Shown: positions 33,072 to 41,700 of the stretch, in pieces | How the letters are laid out: every line of letters starts with the position of its first letter | Numbering within the stretch: position 1 is the first letter of the stretch | DNA from: Zobellia russellii | GTDB lineage: Bacteria; Bacteroidota; Bacteroidia; Flavobacteriales; Flavobacteriaceae | Assembly: GCF_018728565.1 (NCBI RefSeq) | Contig: NZ_JACSOI010000004.1 | Coordinates: forward strand, 310,001-374,000 | Length of the DNA stretch: 64,000 nucleotides | Direction: 5' to 3' | The notes under the pieces: model-generated | The model's input: only the letters and a program-made list of their open reading frames with translations | What the model was told of the DNA's origin: nothing | Database searches by the model: none | Position numbers and translations under genes: made by a program

Positions 33072-34250
33072 TTAAACCTTTTTGCAACGTAGAACTACAA
33101 CGTTTTCGAGTAGGTTTTTGGTGAAAAACAGATAAATCTGACCGCCATCTTTAATTTTCATCTTCTTTCTAATGGTGTCTACGCTTTCAGGAAAGTTCCG
33201 TGTGGTTATGTTCGCATTCTTTATATCCGCTTTTTTCAAAGCCGATTTATTGTAGGGAAAAATATGTTCAATTTTAAATCTTCGTCCTGGAAAATCAATC
33301 AGGCTATCAGAGGTGTATAAATGGGTGTTGGTGTGGAGTTTCTTTAATTGTGTTGCTTGGCCAATGATTTTGAATGCACCTGACTTAAGAATAGCCGCAT
33401 TGGGTTCGTATAAATAGGTGAGAGGTTCTGAGAATTCGGAAATAGCATCTTTTTCCGCGTGAAGTTCAAAATCGAAACCTTGGTCCTGTTTTGCGGTCTT
33501 GTTTATTGTTTTGACTTTGATGCTACCTTGGTATCCTTTTTTTAAAACCCATAATAGTTCCTTTACATCATTATCTAGAGCAATTACATGAATTTCCTTT
33601 ATATAATCAAGCTCATTTATTCCTGCGGAAATATCTAAAAGTGGAGCTGTTTTTATCAGGATATTCTCTGATTTTGAAAATAACAGATTCAAGTTTTTTA
33701 CCACATTAGGCAAGCAATCCGATAATAGGAAAACGCGTTGCTTTAAATCACCTCTTCGAGAAGGGTCTATGTAAACCCAATCTATTCGGGATTTTAATTT
33801 TTGCAAAAAATCCAATCCATTTTCCGCATGGGTTATTACATTATTTATATTTAGAATTTTAAAATTATGGGTTGCAATTTCGGATAGATTTTCATCTAAT
33901 TCACAATGGTGAACTTGGTCTATTTTTTGGCTAAAAAAGTAACTATCTACACCTAGTCCTCCGGTGACATCTACAAGTGATTTTCCACTGACTAAATCCG
34001 CTTTGTATTTGGCTGTAATTTCGGAAGAGGTTTGCTCAATATTTAACTTGTTCGGGTAGTAGATATTGGTAGAAAAAAACCAAGTAGGTAATTTTTTTTC
34101 GCACTTTTTCTTAGACTCAAGTTGTTCAGCAAGTTCGCGATTGGAAATTTCCTCAAAAATAGGCTTTTTAAGTAGAACTGACATGATGTCAGTATTAAAT
34201 TTATTTTTTATAAATTCCTGTATACCAGTATTTAAAATATTTTTATTCAA
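33072..34250 (-). CDS. PG_1098-like class I SAM-dependent methyltransferase with THUMP-like domain
   Basis: This 392-residue protein has an N-terminal alpha-helical region, a Rossmann methyltransferase core and a C-terminal THUMP-like domain. SLVDVTGGLGVDSYFF (about residue 96) is the SAM-binding motif I, and WVYIDPSRRGD (about residue 160) is the catalytic-loop region. The arrangement matches the Bacteroidota family typified by PG_1098 of Porphyromonas. An RNA substrate is likely from the THUMP-like domain, but the modified base is not known. The start is a TTG at 34250, seven bases past the stop of the AI-2E-type gene; the next ATG would remove 23 residues that look like part of the helical domain. 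Probably co-transcribed with the genes upstream. Confidence 0.85.
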   Translation of the reverse strand: MNKNILNTGIQEFIKNKFNTDIMSVLLKKPIFEEISNRELAEQLESKKKCEKKLPTWFFSTNIYYPNKLNIEQTSSEITAKYKADLVSGKSLVDVTGGLGVDSYFFSQKIDQVHHCELDENLSEIATHNFKILNINNVITHAENGLDFLQKLKSRIDWVYIDPSRRGDLKQRVFLLSDCLPNVVKNLNLLFSKSENILIKTAPLLDISAGINELDYIKEIHVIALDNDVKELLWVLKKGYQGSIKVKTINKTAKQDQGFDFELHAEKDAISEFSEPLTYLYEPNAAILKSGAFKIIGQATQLKKLHTNTHLYTSDSLIDFPGRRFKIEHIFPYNKSALKKADIKNANITTRNFPESVDTIRKKMKIKDGGQIYLFFTKNLLENVVVLRCKKV

Positions 34251-34257
34251 ACTATAA

Positions 34258-35358
34258 CTATAAACTTTTTGTAAGTGATTTAACTAGCTTGTTTTCGGAT
34301 AAAAACTCCTTTAAAATGACCTTTATTGCAGTATATCCGGGCACTGCTACAATCATTCCTACTACTCCAAAGAGCAGACCGGCAATAATTATCACCAAGA
34401 AAATTTCTAGTGGATGCGACTTTACGCTATTTGAAAATATCAAGGGTTGTGAAAAGAAATTATCGACTAATTGACCTATCAATAATCCTATTAAAACATA
34501 CCCTGCTTTTGGTAGGATTACGGAGCTAAAATCCATGCCTAAATTGCTGGTCATTGTAAGTACTACCATAATCACTCCTCCAATGATAGGACCCACGTAA
34601 GGAATGATATTAAACAAGGCACAAAGAAAGGCAATTACAATCGCATTTTCTATACCTACGATTAAAAGGGTTATGGTGTAAATTACGAACAGGATGAAAA
34701 TTTGAAGTAACAGACCCACAAAATATCTAGATAAAAGATTATTGATTTTATCGATAGAATTTATGGTTTTGCCTTCATTATTTTGGTTGACGAAAGCTAA
34801 AATTCCACGTTGAAAAAGATTGCTGTCTTTTAAGAAGAAAAAAGAAATAAATAAAACAGAGAACAGTCCAATGCTAGCCGTGCTAAGTACGTCTAAAAAC
34901 GAGTTGAGAAAATTGGGTATAAAGCCTACATTTAAACTATCAACAATGGTTTTTTCAAAATCTGTTTCTTCAATAATTTCGTCAACAACGTTAGGCGCGG
35001 TTCCAATGAAGTCCACAATTTGCTGATGCAGTGAATTTAAGCTTTGTTCTAGCTGGTTAATGTCCAACAACGAGAGGTTTTTGCCTTGTTCCGTCAACAG
35101 GGGAACGAAAAGTGCTATAATACCTGCCAGCACGCTTACCATAAAAATCATTGTGATGATAACGGACACGGTGTTGGGTAGTTTTAATTTTCTTCTTAAA
35201 AAGAGGACTATTGGTCTGCCTATCAGGGCAATGACGGCGGCTATGGCCAAATAGGCAATTACGGACTGTATCTTCCAAAGAAAATAAAGGAGTAGGACTA
35301 CGCCTACTATTATCCCTACTGAGCGTAGAATTCCTTGACTAATGGTTCTTGCGGTCAT
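34258..35358 (-). CDS. AI-2E family transporter (PerM/YdiK-type permease)
   Basis: This 366-residue protein has about eight hydrophobic segments and no signal peptide. Typical family features are the N-terminal span pair, a soluble middle section (residues about 90-150), and the conserved core FLCALFNIIPYVGPIIGGV, which reads at about residue 243, followed by GQLVDNFFSQPLIFSNSV. Members export small molecules or ions, and only some have anything to do with autoinducer-2, so the substrate is left open. The gene is 24 bases downstream of the DUF4159 gene and seven bases upstream of the methyltransferase, suggesting a single minus-strand transcript of three genes. Confidence 0.9.
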   Translation of the reverse strand: MTARTISQGILRSVGIIVGVVLLLYFLWKIQSVIAYLAIAAVIALIGRPIVLFLRRKLKLPNTVSVIITMIFMVSVLAGIIALFVPLLTEQGKNLSLLDINQLEQSLNSLHQQIVDFIGTAPNVVDEIIEETDFEKTIVDSLNVGFIPNFLNSFLDVLSTASIGLFSVLFISFFFLKDSNLFQRGILAFVNQNNEGKTINSIDKINNLLSRYFVGLLLQIFILFVIYTITLLIVGIENAIVIAFLCALFNIIPYVGPIIGGVIMVVLTMTSNLGMDFSSVILPKAGYVLIGLLIGQLVDNFFSQPLIFSNSVKSHPLEIFLVIIIAGLLFGVVGMIVAVPGYTAIKVILKEFLSENKLVKSLTKSL

Positions 35359-35382
35359 TTTTGGTCTATTTATGTGGCTATG

Positions 35383-36030
35383 TTAGTTTTTAAAAGCATA
35401 GAGCACAATATTGGCACCCATTTGTAATGCTTTTGTTCTTATTTCTTCGGGGTCATTATGTACTGATGGGTCTTCCCAGCCATCCCCTAGATCACTTTCG
35501 GTGGTAAACAATAGTACAAGTCTGTTTTCATGAAACAAACCTAATGCCTGTGGGCGTTTACCGTCGTGTTCGTGAATTTTTGGCAAACCTTCTGGAAACT
35601 TATAAAATTCATTAAAAATAAGATGGTCGCTGCCCAATTCTTCCAAAACGGTATTAGGGAAGGCTTTTTCAAGTGCTTTTTTCAGATAAGGGGCCATTCC
35701 GTAGTTGTCATCAATATGTAAAAATCCACCGGAAAAAAGATAAGTTCTTAAATTTTGGGCTTCCTCGTCCGAAAAAACAACATTGCCGTGGCCGGTCATA
35801 TGTAGAAAAGGGTACTGGAAAATAGTACTGCTGCTTATTTCTACGGTTTCTGGCTTTTCGTTCATTAGAGTGCCAACATTTTCATTGCAGAACTTAATAA
35901 GATTAGGTAAAGCTGTAGGGTTGGCATACCAATCTCCGCCTCCGTTATACTTAAGAATGGCTACTTCTTGTGCCGTAAGGTGGGCGGTCATAAGAGATAA
36001 GATTATAATGCAGTATGTAAGTTGTTTCAT
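35383..36030 (-). CDS. Exported DUF4159 protein
   Basis: The product of about 215 residues has a signal peptide (MKQLTYCIIILSLMTAHLTA) and one DUF4159 domain, with LKYNGGGDWYANPTALPNL, FLHMTGHGNVVFSDEE, GGFLHIDDNYG and LFTTESDLGDGWEDP. The fold is glutamine-amidotransferase-like and the function is unknown. I choose the ATG at 36030 because it starts the signal peptide and because a candidate -7 box (TACATTTG on minus, 36058-36065) overlaps the longer start at 36060. It is divergent from the DUF1223 gene. Confidence 0.88.
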   Translation of the reverse strand: MKQLTYCIIILSLMTAHLTAQEVAILKYNGGGDWYANPTALPNLIKFCNENVGTLMNEKPETVEISSSTIFQYPFLHMTGHGNVVFSDEEAQNLRTYLFSGGFLHIDDNYGMAPYLKKALEKAFPNTVLEELGSDHLIFNEFYKFPEGLPKIHEHDGKRPQALGLFHENRLVLLFTTESDLGDGWEDPSVHNDPEEIRTKALQMGANIVLYAFKN

Positions 36031-36057
36031 CTTAGGGCGAACTAAATAACAATAACT

Positions 36058-36065
36058 CAAATGTA
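36058..36065 (-). promoter_or_regulatory. Candidate -7 promoter box for the DUF4159 transcript
   Basis: TACATTTG on the minus strand fits TAnnTTTG and predicts a leader of about 24 bases to the ATG at 36030. It overlaps the in-frame ATG at 36060, which argues against that longer start. Confidence 0.5.
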
Positions 36066-36071
36066 TGAATT

Positions 36072-36851
36072 ATGGTGGGGAAAAGAATTGCACTTATATG
36101 TATTGTTTTGGTAGGATGTGTTACAATGGCTTTTAATATTGATGTAAAGACCAGAAAACTAGAGGCTTTTGAAGCTTTTGAGGGGCGTGATCCCATAGTG
36201 GTTTTGGAACTTTTTACATCACAAGGTTGTTCTAGTTGCCCACCGGCAGATGTATTGTTGCAACAGGTGAAAAGAGAATATGGTAATTCGGTTTACGCAC
36301 TTTCATATCATGTTGATTATTGGAATTATATTGGTTGGAAAGACCCGTTCAGTAAATCGGATTATACGGAGAAGCAACGTAAGTATAATATCAAATTAAA
36401 AAGCAGAAGTAATTATACACCTCAGGTAGTGGTGAATGGTAAGGCTCATTTTGTAGGGTCTAACTCAAGTAAAATGAATGCGGCCATAAAGCACTATGGA
36501 GCGATAGATACGGAAAATACGGTAGTATTGAGTCTGGTGGAAAGAAGGGGTGGCTCTGTTTCGTTCAATTATGAGTTAGGTGGAGATGTTACGGGTAAAA
36601 ATTTACGGGCCATATTGGTCTTGGATGAACGAACTACAGTGGTGAAGCGCGGTGAAAACCGAAATAGAACACTAAAAAATGGTAACATAGTAGTTGGGGA
36701 AAAGAATATTGAAATACATGAAACAAATGGAAAAGCCACGATAACAATCCCGGATGTGGTTGAAAATGGAGAAAAATTGAGTCTTATTGTTGTAATGGAG
36801 ACAACGGATTATGATATCACTGCTGCTGCTAAAACCGAATTATTCAATTAA
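36072..36851 (+). CDS. Exported DUF1223 thioredoxin-like protein
   Basis: This 259-residue protein has a signal or anchor segment in residues 1-22. A DUF1223 domain follows, with VVLELFTSQGCSSCPPADVLL, where the C-x-x-C pair sits in a thioredoxin-like position. SYHVDYWNYIGWKDPFS and YTPQVVVNG are further strongly conserved parts of this family. It is probably a periplasmic thiol protein; no substrate is known. It is divergent from the DUF4159 gene with a short shared spacer, and converges on rsmE (11-base gap). The start is the ATG at 36072. Confidence 0.9.
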   Translation: MVGKRIALICIVLVGCVTMAFNIDVKTRKLEAFEAFEGRDPIVVLELFTSQGCSSCPPADVLLQQVKREYGNSVYALSYHVDYWNYIGWKDPFSKSDYTEKQRKYNIKLKSRSNYTPQVVVNGKAHFVGSNSSKMNAAIKHYGAIDTENTVVLSLVERRGGSVSFNYELGGDVTGKNLRAILVLDERTTVVKRGENRNRTLKNGNIVVGEKNIEIHETNGKATITIPDVVENGEKLSLIVVMETTDYDITAAAKTELFN

Positions 36852-36862
36852 TGGTGTTCTTT

Positions 36863-37570
36863 TTACCCGTTGTTAATCATGTTCACGGTAGTACAGGCTA
36901 CGATCGCGGCCGTTTCGGTTCGAAGGCGGTATTCCCCCAAGGAAACGGGAAGAAACCCTTTTTCATACGCCATGTCTATTTCGTTTTGCGAAAAATCCCC
37001 TTCCGGTCCTATGAGTATGGTAACATCCTTGTCTGGGGCAACTCTTCGTTTTAAATCAACTTTTTCTTCCTCTTCGCAATGTGCAATAAATAAGAGTCCG
37101 TTAAGCTCCTTTGCCATAAAATCTTTATAAGAAATAGCATCGTTAAGCTTGGGTAGGTAAGCGCGTAAGCTTTGTTTCATGGCAGATTGTATCACTTTTT
37201 CCAAGCGCTCTTTTTTAATGACTTTTCGCTCCGATCTATCGCAAAATATGGGGGTAATCTCACTTACACCTATTTCTGTAGCTTTTTCCAGAAACCATTC
37301 CAGACGGTCGTTGTTTTTAGTGGGTGCTACAACCATGTGCAGCCAATGTGCTTTTGGGTGTTTTTTTTGTGTAGCTACTATTTGTGCTTTGCATCGTTTT
37401 TGGTCTGCAAGAAGTATTTCGGACTTAAAAATATAACCCTTTCCATTTGTAATATGTAGTAGGTCCCCTTCCTTTTTACGCAATACCTTAACAATATGCC
37501 TACTCTCTTCTTGAGAGAAGGTAAACTGTGTAATGCTCTTGTCTAAATCGGGGTTGTAAAATAATTGCAT
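36863..37570 (-). CDS. rsmE: 16S rRNA (uracil-1498-N3)-methyltransferase
   Basis: This 235-residue SPOUT-class methyltransferase has an N-terminal PUA-like domain (residues about 1-70) and the C-terminal knot motif ILIGPEGDFSQNEIDMA, followed by SLGEYRLRTETAAIVACT, which binds SAM. RsmE methylates N3 of U1498 in 16S rRNA. The length is normal. A TACATTTG box (37575-37582) lies only four bases before the ATG, so the message may be nearly leaderless. It is convergent with the DUF1223 gene and 71 bases downstream of tsaD's stop. Confidence 0.95.
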   Translation of the reverse strand: MQLFYNPDLDKSITQFTFSQEESRHIVKVLRKKEGDLLHITNGKGYIFKSEILLADQKRCKAQIVATQKKHPKAHWLHMVVAPTKNNDRLEWFLEKATEIGVSEITPIFCDRSERKVIKKERLEKVIQSAMKQSLRAYLPKLNDAISYKDFMAKELNGLLFIAHCEEEEKVDLKRRVAPDKDVTILIGPEGDFSQNEIDMAYEKGFLPVSLGEYRLRTETAAIVACTTVNMINNG

Positions 37571-37574
37571 AGGA

Positions 37575-37582
37575 CAAATGTA
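37575..37582 (-). promoter_or_regulatory. Candidate -7 box immediately before rsmE
   Basis: TACATTTG on minus fits TAnnTTTG. It is separated from the start codon by four bases, predicting a leaderless or nearly leaderless mRNA. No -33 TTG is seen at normal spacing. Confidence 0.4.
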
Positions 37583-37641
37583 TAAACAATTTTAGAGGCT
37601 TAGGTTGTACTTGGGCACAAGAAAAAAATGAACACTGTTAT

Positions 37642-38697
37642 TTACTTACTGGAAATAACGTAACGCGCCTTGGCGGAAACATCCTGTTTTGCAAATACAT
37701 TTTGTTTATACTTCAGGTGACCTACAATACCGATCATTGCTGCGTTATCCGTACAATACTCAAACTTTGGTATAAAGGTTTTCCATCCTCTATTTTTTTC
37801 GGCCATTTTAAGTGCGTTTCTTATTCCGGAATTGGCACTAACACCACCTCCAATGGCAATTTGCGTAATACCGGTCTGTTCCACAGCTTTTTTTAGCTTA
37901 TCCATCAAAATGTTAATGATTGTTTTTTGGATGGAGGCACAAATATCCTTTAGATTTTCTTCAACAAAATTGGGGTTTTGGGCCGTTTCTCTTTGGATGA
38001 AATATAGAATGCTTGTCTTTAATCCGCTAAAACTAAAATTAAGGCCGTCTACTTTAGGTTTTGGAAAAGGAAACGCCTTAGGGTTTCCCTCTTGTGCATA
38101 TTTATCAACTAATGGGCCTCCGGGGTAGGGCAGACCTAAAATTTTAGCGCTTTTATCAAAAGCTTCACCCACTGCATCATCTAGGGTTTCGCCTAGTATC
38201 TCCATGTCAAAATGGTCTCTTACAAGAACAATTTGCGTGTGTCCGCCACTAATGGTCATGGCCAAAAACGGAAACTCCGGAGTGCCATCTGGTTGGCCTT
38301 CAATAAAGTGCGCCAAGATGTGTGCCTGCATGTGGTTTACCTCAATTAGGGGCACATTAAGACCTAATGAAAGAGACTTGGCAAAGGAGGTTCCAACAAG
38401 AAGTGAACCCATCAATCCGGGGCCGCGTGTAAAAGCTATGGCAGATACTAGTTTTTTGTCGATATTTGCTTTATTCAAAGCTTGGTGTACTACCGGAACA
38501 ATGTTTTGTTGGTGAGCCCGTGAGGCAAGTTCAGGTACAACACCGCCGTATTCCTCGTGAATCTTTTGAGTGGCCGTTACATTACTGAGCACTTTTTTAT
38601 TGCTTAAAACAGCAGCGGAAGTGTCGTCGCAAGAAGATTCAATAGCAAGAATATAAATAGTTTCGTTTTTCACCGAGTTTGGAATAAAAGTTGACAT
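37642..38697 (-). CDS. tsaD: tRNA N6-adenosine threonylcarbamoyltransferase
   Basis: TsaD transfers the threonylcarbamoyl group to A37 of ANN-decoding tRNAs. The 351-residue protein has ILAIESSCDDTSAAVL at the N-terminus and the metal-binding HMQAHILAH. MTISGGHTQIVLV, DDAVGEAFDKSAKILGLPYPGG and the C-terminal CTDNAAMIG complete the family signature. A TACCTTTG box at 38700-38707, with a TTG 16 bases upstream, ends only two bases before the ATG at 38697. Either the message is leaderless or translation starts at an in-frame GTG at 38673, eight codons in. It is divergent from tamB with a 57-base spacer. Confidence 0.96.
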   Translation of the reverse strand: MSTFIPNSVKNETIYILAIESSCDDTSAAVLSNKKVLSNVTATQKIHEEYGGVVPELASRAHQQNIVPVVHQALNKANIDKKLVSAIAFTRGPGLMGSLLVGTSFAKSLSLGLNVPLIEVNHMQAHILAHFIEGQPDGTPEFPFLAMTISGGHTQIVLVRDHFDMEILGETLDDAVGEAFDKSAKILGLPYPGGPLVDKYAQEGNPKAFPFPKPKVDGLNFSFSGLKTSILYFIQRETAQNPNFVEENLKDICASIQKTIINILMDKLKKAVEQTGITQIAIGGGVSANSGIRNALKMAEKNRGWKTFIPKFEYCTDNAAMIGIVGHLKYKQNVFAKQDVSAKARYVISSK

Positions 38698-38699
38698 CG

Positions 38700-38726
38700 C
38701 AAAGGTAAAACATAAAGACCTATCAA
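38700..38726 (-). promoter_or_regulatory. Candidate promoter of tsaD
   Basis: On minus, TTG (38724-38726), a 16-base spacer and TACCTTTG (38700-38707) resemble the Bacteroidota promoter. The -7 box ends two bases before the annotated ATG, so the start codon or the promoter call needs care. Confidence 0.5.
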
Positions 38727-38754
38727 AAAACTTAGAAAAATACTGATTAGAACC

Positions 38755-41700
38755 ATGATGGTACTCGTGCTGATCTGTATTTTGGGTACGGTCATCCTCT
38801 CGTTGCCTTTTGTTCAGACAAGTTTTGCTAAGTATGCCACAGATACCATTAACAAAGACTTTGGTACCAGTATAAATATTGATAAGCTCCGTATTTCCCT
38901 AATTACTTGGGACACCAACTTAGAAGGTGTGTATATTGAAGATTATCAAAAAGACACACTTTTTTACGTAAACCAGCTCACTACTTCCATCCTTAGCATG
39001 CGTAATTTAAGCAAGGGTAAATTGGAATTTGGGGATATTAAAATAGATGAGCTGGATTTTAAGCTAAAAACCTATTTAGATAACAGGAATACTAATCTTG
39101 AGGTATTCATTGACAAGTTTGATGACGGAAAACCACGTAAACCGGGAACGGATCCGTTCTTTTTCTCTTCTTCCAATGTTGATATCCAGAATAGTACATT
39201 TAAACTAATAGACGAGAATTTTGAGAACGAACTTTTATTGGATTTTGAGGAGCTCAATATTGGCGCTACGGATTTTCAGATTTTAGGTCCAGAGGTTTCT
39301 GCTAAAATCAATACCATGGCATTTAATAGTCAAAGAGGTATTGATGTAAAACAAATGTCTACCGAGTTTAAGTATACCAAGCAACAGATGCGTTTTGATT
39401 CATTGCGGATACAGACGGTAGGCTCACATTTAAAGGGCGATTTGGTTTTTGATTATGAGCGTAAGGATTTTGCCGATTTTCTGAACAAGGTGAATATTAC
39501 TGCGGAGTTTACGGAGTCTGCCGTGGCTTTTGATGAAATAAATTTGCTTTATGATCAGTTCGGGAGAGGCAAGGAGGTTAATTTTTCATCTAAAATAAGT
39601 GGTGTTCTTAATGATTTATACGCCACCGAGCTTTTCTTGCAATCTGATAACACGGGCATTAGGGGTGATTTTAATTTTAAGAATTTATTTGTGCGGAAAA
39701 TGCCTTTCATTATGCGTGCAGATATGAAGAACGTAACTTCTAGTTATTATGAGTTACGGGCGCTAATGCCAAATATTTTGGGTAAATCTTTACCGTCTTC
39801 GTTTCAAAAATTGGGACAGTTTACCATACGTGGTGATGCGGTTATCACAAAAAATTCCATAGATGCCAAGGTAAACCTGAATACCGCTATTGGTAGTAGT
39901 TATGCCGATCTTGAGCTTTCGGAAATAAATAATATAGATAATGCTACGTATAAAGGTTTTGTGTCGCTGATAGACTTTGATCTGGGCGATTTTGCCGAGA
40001 ATAAAAAGCTGGGTAAAACCTCTCTAGATTTTAATGTAGAAGGGAAAGGCTTTGTGCAGGAAACCTTAAATACAGAGGTTATAGGTGAAGTGTACTCCGT
40101 AGAGTTCAATAATTACGAGTATAATGATCTTAAAGTTTCGGGAATACTAAAAGAGCAGTTGTTTGATGGTACCTTGTTGAGTAATGATGAGAATGTCAAA
40201 TTCAGTTTTAAAGGACTGGCAGATTTTGGTGAAAACCGAAATGATTTCAACTTTATTGCGTCTGTGGACTATGCAGATTTGAACAAGTTGAATTTCATTA
40301 AAGACAGCATTTCTATATTTAAGGGCAACGTAAATATGGATGTCACCGGAAACACTTTGGATAATCTGGTGGGTGATATTAAATTTACAAAAACCATTTT
40401 TCAGAATAAGAACGATACTTATTATTTTGAAGATTTTAAGGTGTCTTCCACTTTTGAGGCCAATGGTGATAGAGTTATAGATATCAATTCACCGGATATT
40501 ATAACCGGGTACATGAAAGGGCGTTTTAAAGTTGCCGAGCTTGGGCGGTTGGTTCAGAATTCCCTGGGTAGCATCTATACCAATTATAGGCCTTTTAATA
40601 TTTCGGATGGGCAAACGCTTGCTTTTAACTTCAAGATTTACAATAAAATTGTAGATGTCTTTTTTCCAGAGGTGAAATTTGACCCTAATACATTTATAAA
40701 AGGAAATATAGTAGCAGATGAGGGAGATTTTAAACTCACTTTTAAATCGCCTAGTATAGTTGCTTTCGGTAATGAAGCAGATAATATTGATGTTAAAATA
40801 GATAACAAGAACCCGCTATTTAATACGTATATCTCTGTAAGCGATCTTTCTACGAACTATTATGATGTAAAGGATTTCAATTTAATAAACACTACTTTAA
40901 AAGATACGCTGTTCTTTAGAACGGAATTTAAAGGCGGTAGTGATTTAAATGATAGTTATAATCTCAATTTTTACCACACGTTTAATAAGGATAATAAATC
41001 CGTTATAGGTCTTAAAACTTCGGATGTTAATTTTAAGGGGAACAAATGGATTCTTAACAAGGATGGTGACAATAAAAATAAGGTAGTCATCAACCGTACG
41101 TTGGATAGTATTGATATTCGGGAGATTGTAATGAACAATAGTGCTCAAGAGCAAATTAGGCTTAAAGGGCAGTTGGCAGATTCCACTTACAAAGATTTGC
41201 AACTTCAATTTAAAATCGTTTCGCTTAATAAAATCACCCCTGCAATAGACAGTTTAAAGCTGCAGGGTGAAGTTAACGGTACCCTCAATATTCTACAAAA
41301 AGACAATATTTACTTGCCTTCTTCCAACCTTGGTATAGAGGATTTTTCTATTAATGACATGCGTTTGGGAGATTTAACTGTGGGTATTGTTGGGAACAAA
41401 GATTTAACGGAGTTCGCGGTAAATTCGCAAATAACGAACAAAGGCATTGAAAAACTCAGCGTGGTAGGTAATATCAATAACAAAGAAGATATGCCCAAGG
41501 CCAATCTATTGGTGAGTTTGGATAAGTTTGATTTAGAGCCTTTTGCACCCTTAGGAGAGGATATTATTAGTCGTATCCGAGGTTTTGTTAGTGGTAATGC
41601 GCGTATACAGGGGCCTGTGGATAATCCGGAATTCAGCGGAACGCTTACATTGGACAAAGCTGGACTGGGAATACCATATTTAAACGTAGATTATGATTTT

